From positions 1 to 64,000 of the forward strand of contig CALWLJ010000004.1 of assembly GCA_944381495.1 (NCBI GenBank): 64,000 nucleotides of DNA, given 5' to 3'. The stretch comes from an uncultured Mediterraneibacter sp. Lineage in GTDB: Bacteria; Bacillota; Clostridia; Lachnospirales; Lachnospiraceae. The position numbers were made by a program, and so were the translations under genes. The notes beneath the pieces are model-generated. The model ran no database searches. It saw only the letters and a program-made list of their open reading frames with translations, and had not been told where the DNA came from. This document shows, piece by piece, positions 46,918 through 54,294 of the stretch. Positions within the stretch are counted from its first letter, which is position 1. Each line of letters starts with the position of its first letter.

Positions 46918-46983
46918 AATATTGACAAATCATAATGATTCCTATTTTTCCTTTCCATATACAAAACCTGTACACTGATTGAC

Positions 46984-48459
46984 TTAACTATCTACCGCTA
47001 CACCTTCTCTTAAACTCATATTGAAATAATATTGAGGTTCTATTTTCTCGCCATCCGCATCATAATCATAGAAATATATCCAGTCTGTTCCCGGTATTAA
47101 AGCCGCATCTGTCCATTCACATTCAACTTCATTGTAGCCACATTCTGTATTCGCTAAACCTGTCTTCCCATTTGCATTACGGATAAAAACATATTCATCA
47201 TTTCCAAAGTCTACAATATCCATATTATTAATTAAAATTTCTCCATCAGACCTAACCACAATTTCATCATAAAATTGTTCCTGTACAATAAGTGTCCATT
47301 CCTTTGCTGCCATATTAGTTATATTCCAAAATCCATAATCACCAATGGTCCATCCGTCATCTAGTTCAAATACTATTTTTCCGGCTTTGTCAATAATAAC
47401 CTCGGATTCTTCAGTTGAAGCCAGTGTACAGTCTGAATTCCAAAAGCCCAGACCGCCTACAAACTGTGGAGGAATTACTATATTTCCATCCGCATCAGCA
47501 TATCCAACTTTACCATTTTCATCGATTGGGAAAAGATCCGATGTCATTTGTCTTGTATCCTCCATTAGTACTTTAGACATAACAAAAACATTTGGAGTTT
47601 TGCACCGTTTTCCCGTTTCATCAAAGCAACTTCCTATTTTATATTGATTCGATGAATTCTGTTCATTTTCCAGCATCCCTGCAAAGTAGACGTGATTATC
47701 AATTTCATAAGGATAAATAGCATCATAAACACATGGAACAACAACTTTTTCATTTCCCTTTCCAACACCAATCTTATCGCCTTTATGTAAACAGAAAAAC
47801 GGATTATCTTCTGTAGCAAGGAGCTCAATATTGTCATACTGTTTATACAAACGAACATCTCCTTGATAAAGATAGACCTGTTTATCTCCATCTTTTTCAT
47901 TCGTACATATATATAATATATAATCTCCTGCTTTGCTTACTCTAATGGATTCCCACTCTATCGGCTCAATAACACTTCCTTTTCTATCTACCATGCCCAT
48001 GTATTCATCTTTGGTAACCACATAGATTCCCTCTGAATATTGCTCTGCATCATCAAATTCACCAATTGTCTTCTTTTCTTCGCCTAATACATTAATAAGA
48101 ATCCATACTCCACCTCTATTAGCAAGAGCTTCTTTTCCTTTAAAGGCCGTAACATTATCATATATCGCATCAATTTTCACTTTTCCTGTTTTGCTGCTTA
48201 TATACCCCCACCTTCCATTTTCTGTATATGGTAGGAGCGATGTAAGTGTCATTTTTATCTCTCTATACACAACCATAATCATTACCAAACATATTCCTAT
48301 TGTCAAAAGAGAACAGCACATCTTAAAAAATAAACAGCTTTTCCATACCTTTTCTTGAGGTTCAAAATTTTCTTGCATTTCCTTTTCAAGAGGTACTCCA
48401 CACTTTGGGCAAAATTTCTCTTGTCCTGCTAATCTTTGTCCGCAGTTGCTACAAAACAT
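46984..48459 (-). CDS. Zinc-ribbon membrane protein with WG repeats
   Basis: A 491-residue protein. Ribbon CSNCG...CPKCG (3-20), membrane helix (about 45-66, LLTIGICLVMIMVVY), and an extracellular part with WG (KWG-type) repeats: ENGRWGYISSKTGKVKI, YMGMVDRKGSVIEPIEWESI, ENGKVGYADADGNIVIPPQF and degenerate copies. WG repeats are widespread in bacterial surface proteins and likely bind proteins or polymer. The ATG at 48459 has GGAAGG upstream; a GTG just before it is too close. It follows the Lgt-like gene by about 50 bp. Confidence 0.83.
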   Translation of the reverse strand: MFCSNCGQRLAGQEKFCPKCGVPLEKEMQENFEPQEKVWKSCLFFKMCCSLLTIGICLVMIMVVYREIKMTLTSLLPYTENGRWGYISSKTGKVKIDAIYDNVTAFKGKEALANRGGVWILINVLGEEKKTIGEFDDAEQYSEGIYVVTKDEYMGMVDRKGSVIEPIEWESIRVSKAGDYILYICTNEKDGDKQVYLYQGDVRLYKQYDNIELLATEDNPFFCLHKGDKIGVGKGNEKVVVPCVYDAIYPYEIDNHVYFAGMLENEQNSSNQYKIGSCFDETGKRCKTPNVFVMSKVLMEDTRQMTSDLFPIDENGKVGYADADGNIVIPPQFVGGLGFWNSDCTLASTEESEVIIDKAGKIVFELDDGWTIGDYGFWNITNMAAKEWTLIVQEQFYDEIVVRSDGEILINNMDIVDFGNDEYVFIRNANGKTGLANTECGYNEVECEWTDAALIPGTDWIYFYDYDADGEKIEPQYYFNMSLREGVAVDS

Positions 48460-48510
48460 CACTTCACCTTCCTCACTTCCTGTTTCTCTGATATATTTTC
48501 TAATAGTACT

Positions 48511-49326
48511 TTATTTATTCTCGGGAGTCCCAGCCGAAGCGGGTTGCATAGTCTTTTTATGAACTTTTAATCGAATTTGTCTACATTGACAAATAACTAC
48601 TCCTAGTACAAGGAAAATACTAACCCACTGTGAAACTGATAATCCGTCAATAATTTTTCTTTCAAAGTCATCATATCGTAAAAACTCTAAGATAAACCGG
48701 ATTACAGCATAAGTTACCAAATATATTTCCACACTCTTTATATGTTTTTTATCATGTACATATATATAGAGAAACAGAATTAGTGACAGACATATTTCTA
48801 GAAATGCCTCTACTCCCTGTACTGGGAAGAGCGAAACTCCAATTGGTGCTATATGAGAATTGTTATATACAATAGCGCCTGGTCCATCATAAGGAATCCC
48901 ATAACAACATCCCGTTAACAGGCAGCCAATACGGCCAAATGCATGTACGAGAGGAATTAATGGAACTTCAATCTTCATATAAGTCATCACATCAAACTTG
49001 AACATTCTGCTGCAAACCAGAGCCCCTAAAAGACCTCCCAACAAACCACCGTAAAATATATATCCTCCACTCATTAAGCGCGTAAAATAATCCGGCTCAG
49101 TTACTCTTGAGAAATCAATCTGAGGGAAAGATACAATAAGATATAAAAGTTTTGCCCCCACCATCGCTCCGATTCCCACACACCCTGCCAATGTTATAAA
49201 ATCGTTGATATCTAAATAATACACTTTTGCTTGTATATAGCCTGCAATTCCGCCTGCCAAAATGCCAAGAACAATAAATAGTCCATAATACGGAATCATT
49301 AAACTTCCTATCTGCATTCCGATCAT
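48511..49326 (-). CDS. lgt: Lgt-like prolipoprotein diacylglyceryl transferase
   Basis: A 271-residue membrane enzyme with seven hydrophobic segments that adds diacylglycerol to the lipobox cysteine of prolipoproteins. The key loop reads HAFGRIGCLLTGCCYGIP, the form seen in divergent Firmicutes Lgt proteins in place of GRxGNFxN. Also seen: GGYIFYGGLLGG (the YGG region), the Pro/Gln-containing segment LFPVQGVEAFLE and FILEFLRYDD. AAAGGA lies ten bases before the ATG at 49326. A standard housekeeping lgt is usually elsewhere, so this may be a second, locus-specific copy. The lipoproteins at 20277 and 35450 are possible substrates. Confidence 0.82.
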   Translation of the reverse strand: MIGMQIGSLMIPYYGLFIVLGILAGGIAGYIQAKVYYLDINDFITLAGCVGIGAMVGAKLLYLIVSFPQIDFSRVTEPDYFTRLMSGGYIFYGGLLGGLLGALVCSRMFKFDVMTYMKIEVPLIPLVHAFGRIGCLLTGCCYGIPYDGPGAIVYNNSHIAPIGVSLFPVQGVEAFLEICLSLILFLYIYVHDKKHIKSVEIYLVTYAVIRFILEFLRYDDFERKIIDGLSVSQWVSIFLVLGVVICQCRQIRLKVHKKTMQPASAGTPENK

Positions 49327-49367
49327 CACCTATATTTCCTTTTCCATACTTTTTAAAAAGTCAATAA

Positions 49368-49392
49368 GAGGAGATGCGAAATACATCCCCTC
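49368..49392 (-). terminator. Weak hairpin between the small membrane gene and lgt
   Basis: GAGGAGATG (49368-49376) pairs with CATCCCCTC (49384-49392) apart from one G-U pair in the RNA; TTATTGACTTTTT follows in the minus direction. It may act as a partial terminator. Confidence 0.4.
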
Positions 49393-49403
49393 TAAATCCA
49401 CTT

Positions 49404-49655
49404 CTATGATAATAATGCCATTCCCCCTACGCAAGCAACACACGCCGCATACATCAGCAAACACAAAATTGTCCCAATAATCGAGCAGATAAAACCCGCT
49501 GAGGCAATTCCCTTTTCTTCCGGTCTTTTTTTCCCCTGAGACCCCATAATAATTCCGATAATCCCCAGAATAGCTCCAAGCCATCCGAGTCCACCTCCAC
49601 TGAAAAGGCCAATAACAATTGAAATAATTCCTAATACAAGTGATGCTATTCCCAT
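49404..49655 (-). CDS. Small DUF4190-like membrane protein, 83 residues
   Basis: Two hydrophobic hairpin regions (GIASLVLGIISIVIGLFSGG plus GWLGAILGIIGIIMG, and GFICSIIGTILCLLMYAACV) around a charged loop with KRPEEKG. The pattern of Gly-rich helices repeats like DUF4190/DUF4870-type small membrane proteins. The ATG at 49655 follows GGAGGG; an ATG 12 bases upstream overlaps that site. It is the first gene behind promoter D, although that promoter is about 370 bp away. Confidence 0.7.
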   Translation of the reverse strand: MGIASLVLGIISIVIGLFSGGGLGWLGAILGIIGIIMGSQGKKRPEEKGIASAGFICSIIGTILCLLMYAACVACVGGMALLS

Positions 49656-50022
49656 TTTACCCTCCATTTTCGTCTGATAATTTTGTCAAACATAATCTCT
49701 TTTCCATTATCATCAATTCATAAAATTAGTTTGTACCCATCGAATTCATATTCAAACACCTACTGTTCTGAACTGAATATACTTGAATTCATCATAGCGA
49801 CTATACTATCTGTTTTGACGCGAATTTCCTTCAGACCATTTGTCCATCATTTCCGCTCAATTTTCATCACAATATAGGCCAAAAAAAGCCTTGTCTATCC
49901 CTCCTCCTACATATCATTTATTCTTCAGCCCCCTGATTTCTCACATTGCATTATATCAGCCGTCCAACAATTTTAAGTTTGTACTAATCTAAAGTACAGA
50001 AAACATCTTTGGTGTTTAAATA
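49656..50022. other. Long leader or decayed stretch upstream of the surface locus
   Basis: No intact gene is seen. On the minus strand an isolated strong ribosome site (complement of 49899-49910) has no usable start behind it. Further on, a frame running through LKEIRVKTDSIVAMMNSS is interrupted by a single TGA just after its first codons. The stretch may be the 5' untranslated region of promoter D plus the remains of a small gene. Confidence 0.45.
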
Positions 50023-50058
50023 CGTTATAATTATACGATTATATATACTATTTTGCAA
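50023..50058 (-). promoter_or_regulatory. Shared-architecture promoter D (right end of the surface locus)
   Basis: The -35 TTGCAA (50053-50058) and -10 TATAAT (50030-50035) are 17 bp apart. The -10 is inside CGTA-N7-AACG on the minus strand (50023-50037), one base off the full palindrome, and the flank TCAATATTGCAAAATA is the clearest of the four. Confidence 0.75.
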
Positions 50059-50068
50059 TATTGATTTC

Positions 50069-50141
50069 AGTATCAAAAACTTGAATCTCCAGAACCTATA
50101 TACTATATTACAAACGGAAAAGGAAACCGAAAGCGGCTTAC
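50069..50141 (+). repeat. Relic copy of the antisense-RNA promoter unit
   Basis: This 73-bp stretch resembles 50335-50408: AGTATCA, then AACTTGAATC, a 17-bp spacer (-35 TTGAAT 50081-50086, -10 TATATT 50104-50109) and GGAAACCG-AAAGCGGCTTAC. No toxin frame is found beside it, so it is probably the remains of a second toxin-antitoxin copy. Confidence 0.6.
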
Positions 50142-50316
50142 TTTCAATAATAACTAAGCTGGGGATTATAAAAGCAAAAGTCTTGCAAGGAGAAAACAAA
50201 AGAAGTATAGTATAAAAAGGTATTGAACTGATATATCTGAAACACATCTGGCAGTTTCTGCCACTATAATTCCTACAGTAAATTTACACCGCCTTAGAGT
50301 ATAATTATCATTGGCA

Positions 50317-50341
50317 AAAAATAGTACCATTTTAGTATCAT
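50317..50341 (+). repeat. Left direct repeat flanking the relic element
   Basis: AAAATAGTACCATTTTAGTA and the bases around it recur with one mismatch at 51270-51293, right behind the integrase remnant. This fits an attachment-site-like repeat. Confidence 0.5.
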
Positions 50342-50381
50342 AAACTTGAATCAAAATAACCAATATGCTATATTATGAATA

Positions 50382-50475
50382 GAAAAGGGAAACCGCAAGC
50401 GGCTTACCCCAAAAGTAATTGACTGTTACTTACAAACAGCCGTCACTATTCGCAGTAGTTGGCGGCTATTTCTTT
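50382..50475 (+). ncRNA. Antisense RNA of a type I toxin-antitoxin locus
   Basis: A promoter with -35 TTGAAT (50347-50352), 17-bp spacer and -10 TATATT (50370-50375) would start an RNA near 50382. It first makes a stem (GGGAAACCGC...GCGGCTTACCC, 50388-50410) and ends at a hairpin AGCCGTCA (50439-50446) / TGGCGGCT (50461-50468) followed by ATTTCTTT. It is complementary to the 3' end of the toxin message on the other strand. Size, position and convergent direction fit type I antitoxin RNAs. Confidence 0.65.
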
Positions 50476-50565
50476 CCCTTGAAAATCTCATAGCAGAGAC
50501 CAACAAGAGCGACAATGAATATCAAATATCAACAACTGGATCAGATCCGAGTATGTAACGTTCAT
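50466..50565 (-). pseudogene. Holin-like type I toxin peptide broken by a 7-bp duplication
   Basis: From the ATG at 50565 (AGGAGG upstream) the frame reads MNVTYSDLIQLLIF and then shifts. If one copy of the tandem repeat AATATCA (50518-50524 and 50525-50531, plus strand) is removed, it continues as IVALVGLCYEIFKGKK and stops at 50466: 30 residues with one membrane helix and a basic tail. That is the classic form of putative holin-like toxins of Firmicutes mobile elements. The duplication disables the toxin. Its leader carries a sequence complementary to the message's own 3' end. Confidence 0.75.
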
Positions 50566-50620
50566 CGGCATCGCCCTCCTTTCTTTCGTCTGGAGGGTAC
50601 GCCCCTCCGAAAAAATCAGA

Positions 50621-50646
50621 GGGTAAGCCGCCCGCTTCGGTTTCCC
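50621..50646. repeat. Inverted partner of 50388-50410 (5'-3' pairing of the toxin message)
   Basis: GGGTAAGCCG and CGGTTTCCC here are complementary to CGGCTTACCC and GGGAAACCG at 50388-50410. In the toxin mRNA these lie at the 5' leader and the 3' end, so the ends can pair. Confidence 0.65.
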
Positions 50647-50679
50647 TGTCCATATACTACCATAAGCACGGAGCGCACA

Positions 50680-51277
50680 CAATATCTATTTGAGGCACTC
50701 TATTTGAAGTACAAAGAGTATATCCGGCTCCGGATCAGGGAGAGCACGACAGCCAGTCGCTTCTCTATGATTGACAGGCATATACTGCCATTCCTTAAAA
50801 AGAAACTGGTGTCAGATATATCGCCCGCGGATGTAGCAGCGCGGCAAAATGAAATGCTTCTGAAAGGGTTGAGCAATACCTACCTGAACCAGATAAATAT
50901 CTATCTGAAAGCTATTTTTTCCTACTTCGAGATCTTGTACTATACCGATATGCGTGAGGGGGCGCTGTTAGCTTTGACGCTGAACGACATTAATTTTAGA
51001 GAAAACCAGATCCGGAGACGCGCCTGTTTAATAAGCGTCCTCAGTATCTCCGCTCTATTTAAGGGAGTGCACTGCTAAGGTTGGGGTGAAAGAAATACAT
51101 GTACATGATGTCCGACACTCACACGCTTCACTGCTGACCGATCTGGGCGCTAATCCGGTGCTTGTGGGTGATCGTCCGGGGCATGAATCGCCGGATATTA
51201 CGCTAAAGACGTATGCGCTTCTATTTTCGCACAAACAGACTGATATAGCATCAAAAATCAGGAAGTACGAAAAATAG
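50680..51277 (+). pseudogene. Tyrosine recombinase (integrase) remnant
   Basis: The first part keeps the SAM-like DNA-binding region (YLKYKEYIRLRIRES, LNQINIYLKAIFSYF) and the entry to the catalytic domain YYTDMREGALLALTL with the first catalytic Arg region. The second part, in another frame, keeps IHVHDVRHSHASLLTDLG, DRPGHESPDITLKTYA. The middle of the catalytic domain (more than 60 residues) is lost and the frame is broken around 51040-51080. The final catalytic Tyr is present in KTYA. It is therefore dead. It belongs with the adjacent toxin relic to an integrated element that has almost disappeared. Confidence 0.85.
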
Positions 51278-51293
51278 TATCATTTTAGTATCA
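51270..51293 (+). repeat. Right direct repeat flanking the relic element
   Basis: AAAATAGTATCATTTTAGTA, one mismatch from the left copy at 50317-50341. It ends just after the integrase stop codon, the usual place of an attachment site. Confidence 0.5.
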
Positions 51294-51310
51294 ATTGGCA
51301 AAAAGAAGAA

Positions 51311-51345
51311 AGCCGAGTGCCCTCTTCATTCGGGTTCTCGGCTTC
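51311..51345 (-). terminator. Terminator of leuS
   Basis: AAGCCGAG (51311-51318) pairs with CTCGGCTT (51338-51345); TTCTTCTTTTTG follows in the minus direction. Confidence 0.8.
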
Positions 51346-51352
51346 TATCATC

Positions 51353-53785
51353 TTATTTCATCACAATATTAATAATCTTCTTCGGCACATAGATCTCTTT
51401 GATCACATTCCCTGTCAGCTTATCCGCGATTGCTTCTTTTCCAGCCGCAATAGCGTCCTCTTTGGATGCCTCAGCGGAAATACTGATGACAGCTCTTGTC
51501 TTTCCGTTGATCTGTACCGGAATCTGAATCTCGTCCTCTTTCATCTCGTTCTCATCGTAGGTCGGCCATCCTGCTTTGAAGACAGTCTCTGTATGGCCAA
51601 GCTGCTCCCACATCTCCTCTGCGAAATGCGGTGCGAAGGGTGAGATCAGGACTGCGATTGTCTCAAGTGTCTCTTTATCGATTCCTCCTGTCTTCTTGGC
51701 AAGCTCGATGAGCTTGTTGTTATACTCCATGAATCCGGAGATAACGGTATTCAGGCTGAAGCTCTCCAGACGAGTCGTGATGTCGTATACCATCTTGTGG
51801 CGGAGACGGATCATCTCTTTCGTCGGCTGGATATCCTGATCCTTGCTGTCCATGAGCAGGTTCCAGAGACGTTTCAGGAAACGGTTGACGCCGTCGATTC
51901 CTCTGTCATCCCACTCAGCATCCAGCTCCGGCGGTCCTACAAAAAGTTCATACATTCTCAGGGAATCGCATCCATAGTCACGGACCAGATCATCCGGGGA
52001 AACGACATTTCCTTTGGATTTACTCATCTTGATTCCGTTCTTTCCGGTGATCATACCCTGGTTGAACAGTTTATGGAACGGCTCGTCGAAGTCGATCACA
52101 CCGATATCATACAGGAACTTTGTATAGAATCTGGAGTACAGCAGATGAAGCACTGCATGTTCCACTCCGCCGATATACATATCTACCGGCAGATATTCGT
52201 CCGCTTTCTCTCTGGAAACCAGTTCTTTGTCATTGTGATTGTCTACATAGCGCAGGAAATACCAGGAGGAACCCGCCCACTGAGGCATGGTGTTTGTCTC
52301 TCTCTTAGCCGGTTTTCCGCACTTCGGACACTTGCAGTTCACCCACTCGTCGATAGCTGCCAGCGGTGACTCGCCGGTTCCTGTAGGCTCGTAGGATTCT
52401 ACATCCGGCAGGCGCAGCGGGAGCTCTTCTTCCGGCACGGGCACACATCCGCAGTCCGGACAGTGTACGATCGGGATCGGCTCTCCCCAGTAACGCTGAC
52501 GGGAGAATACCCAGTCACGCAGCTTGTAGTTTACAGTAGCGCGGCCGATTCCCTTTTCTTCTATGATATGGGGAGCTTCCTTTTTCAGCACTGCGGATTC
52601 CATGCCGTTCCACTCACCGGAATTGATCATGGTTCCTGAAGCGTCTGTGTAAGCTTCTGTCATATTCTCGATCTCTTTGCCGTCTTTTGCGATGACCTGT
52701 ATGATCGGGATATTGAACTTTGTAGCGAACTCAAAGTCACGGTCATCATGAGCAGGCACGCACATGATAGCTCCGGTACCATAATCTGCCAGTACATAGT
52801 CAGACAGCCAGATCGGTACCTTTGCGCCGTTCAGAGGATTGATCGCATAGCTTCCTGTAAACACACCGGTCTTCTCTTTATCCTGCATACGGTCTACGTT
52901 GGACTTCATGGAAGAATCGTAGATGTATTTCTCGACCGCATCTCTTGTCTCATCTGTTGCAAGAGATTTTGCCAGCTCATGCTCCGGAGCAAGGACCATG
53001 AATGTCGCGCCGTAAAGGGTATCCGGTCTTGTCGTATAGACTGTAATCTTCTCATTTCTGCCGTCTACCGGGAAATCAACCTCGGCGCCGTATGATTTTC
53101 CGATCCAGTCTGTCTGCATTTTCTTAACCTTCTCCGGCCAGTCAAGCTTATCAAGGTCATTTAAAAGACGGTCAGCATATTTTGTGATCCGCAGCATCCA
53201 CTGACGGAGATTCTTCTTTGTCACCTCAGCTCCGCAGCGCTCGCATTTTCCGTTTACGACCTCTTCATTTGCAAGACCTGTCTTACAGGACGGGCACCAG
53301 TTGATTGGGAATTCCTTCTCATAAGCAAGACCTGCCTTGAACATCTTCACGAAGATCCACTGTGTCCATTTGTAGAAATTCGGATCTGTTGTATTTACTT
53401 CCATATCCCAGTCATAGAGCGCCGCGATATCGTTGATCTGTCTCTTGATATTTGCCACGTTCTCAGCTGTTGATTTTGCCGGGTGAACGCCCATCTTGAT
53501 GGCATAGTTCTCTGCCGGCAGACCGAAGGCATCCCATCCCATGGGGTGAATAATATAGTAGCCCTGCTGCAGTTTGTAGCGGCTCCATACATCGGAGATG
53601 ACATAGCCTCTCCAGTGTCCTACATGAAGACCGTTTCCTGACGGATACGGGAACATATCCAGGCAGTAATATTTCGGTTTCTTCTTTCCGTTGTCATCCA
53701 CCTTGGGATTTACCGGATTCTCTTCCCATTTCTCGCGCCATTTCTTTTCAATGGCTCTGTGATTGTACACAATCTTTGTACCCAT
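51353..53785 (-). CDS. leuS: Leucyl-tRNA synthetase
   Basis: An 810-residue class I aminoacyl-tRNA synthetase that charges tRNA-Leu. HIGH-type motif GNGLHVGHWRGYV near residue 45, editing domain in the middle (TTRPDTLYGATFMVLAPEH), zinc-type cysteines in CPSC and CERCG, and the KMSKS motif in GIKMSKSKGN. Length is normal for bacterial LeuRS. The start at 53785 (MGTKIVYNH) has GAGGAAATG upstream; longer frames run into the terminator hairpin of the leader. It is controlled by a T-box leader and is a single-gene unit. Confidence 0.97.
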   Translation of the reverse strand: MGTKIVYNHRAIEKKWREKWEENPVNPKVDDNGKKKPKYYCLDMFPYPSGNGLHVGHWRGYVISDVWSRYKLQQGYYIIHPMGWDAFGLPAENYAIKMGVHPAKSTAENVANIKRQINDIAALYDWDMEVNTTDPNFYKWTQWIFVKMFKAGLAYEKEFPINWCPSCKTGLANEEVVNGKCERCGAEVTKKNLRQWMLRITKYADRLLNDLDKLDWPEKVKKMQTDWIGKSYGAEVDFPVDGRNEKITVYTTRPDTLYGATFMVLAPEHELAKSLATDETRDAVEKYIYDSSMKSNVDRMQDKEKTGVFTGSYAINPLNGAKVPIWLSDYVLADYGTGAIMCVPAHDDRDFEFATKFNIPIIQVIAKDGKEIENMTEAYTDASGTMINSGEWNGMESAVLKKEAPHIIEEKGIGRATVNYKLRDWVFSRQRYWGEPIPIVHCPDCGCVPVPEEELPLRLPDVESYEPTGTGESPLAAIDEWVNCKCPKCGKPAKRETNTMPQWAGSSWYFLRYVDNHNDKELVSREKADEYLPVDMYIGGVEHAVLHLLYSRFYTKFLYDIGVIDFDEPFHKLFNQGMITGKNGIKMSKSKGNVVSPDDLVRDYGCDSLRMYELFVGPPELDAEWDDRGIDGVNRFLKRLWNLLMDSKDQDIQPTKEMIRLRHKMVYDITTRLESFSLNTVISGFMEYNNKLIELAKKTGGIDKETLETIAVLISPFAPHFAEEMWEQLGHTETVFKAGWPTYDENEMKEDEIQIPVQINGKTRAVISISAEASKEDAIAAGKEAIADKLTGNVIKEIYVPKKIINIVMK

Positions 53786-53902
53786 GATACTCATTTCCTC
53801 ACTTTCCATTATCTCATCCGCATCAGAAAAAGATCGCAGCCAGCTTCTCACAGATAACATCTGCAGCACGCATATCTCCTGTCATAGTCCGATGCATAAA
53901 GA

Positions 53903-54246
53903 AAGCCTTTTCTTCTCAATTCAAGAGACGAAAAGGCTTAATTCCGTGGTACCACTCTTATTCATCTGTCCAAATATAACTGAAAACTGCCGGAAATCTG
54001 TATCCGGATTCTTGCCATACGACAGATGCACTCATTGATTCTGTAACGGGAACTCCCGCCTCCGCTTACAAGGACCGCTATGTGACTTCAACGACTCTCT
54101 TCAGCGAAAGGACTCCAAGGCCAGTTCAGAGCCTGTGCTGCTGCCTCGCACCACCCGGCAGCTCTCTGAAAGCAGCCCGTACCGCACGGACAGGATCCGG
54201 CGGACGTCAACTCCTACTATTCCTCTTCATTGTCTTTGCAATATAC
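53903..54246 (-). ncRNA. T-box riboswitch (leucine) leader of leuS
   Basis: The minus strand has all T-box landmarks in order: AGAGAGCTGCCGG (54155-54167) and GGTGGTGCGAGG (54144-54155) of stem I, a candidate specifier loop GAACTG with codon CUG for Leu (54122-54127), the antiterminator bulge GTGGTACCACGG (53944-53957), and a terminator stem AAGCCTTTTC/GAAAAGGCTT (53903-53912/53930-53939) with a T-rich 3' side. Uncharged tRNA-Leu would open the antiterminator and allow leuS expression. Confidence 0.9.
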
Positions 54247-54252
54247 TCAATT

Positions 54253-54281
54253 ATTATATGAAGGATGTTAAAATAAGTCAA
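54253..54281 (-). promoter_or_regulatory. Promoter of leuS
   Basis: The -35 TTGACT (54276-54281) and -10 TATAAT (54253-54258) are 17 bp apart and lie directly upstream of the T-box. Confidence 0.8.
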
Positions 54282-54294
54282 GGACAAATTTTCA

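Noticed and set aside
16041-49655. A type VII secretion (ESX) or Tad/Flp pilus cluster
   Set aside because: No EssC/FtsK-type ATPase, WXG100 protein, CpaF/TadA, TadB/C or prepilin is present; only the FHA and CpaE-like proteins hint at such systems.
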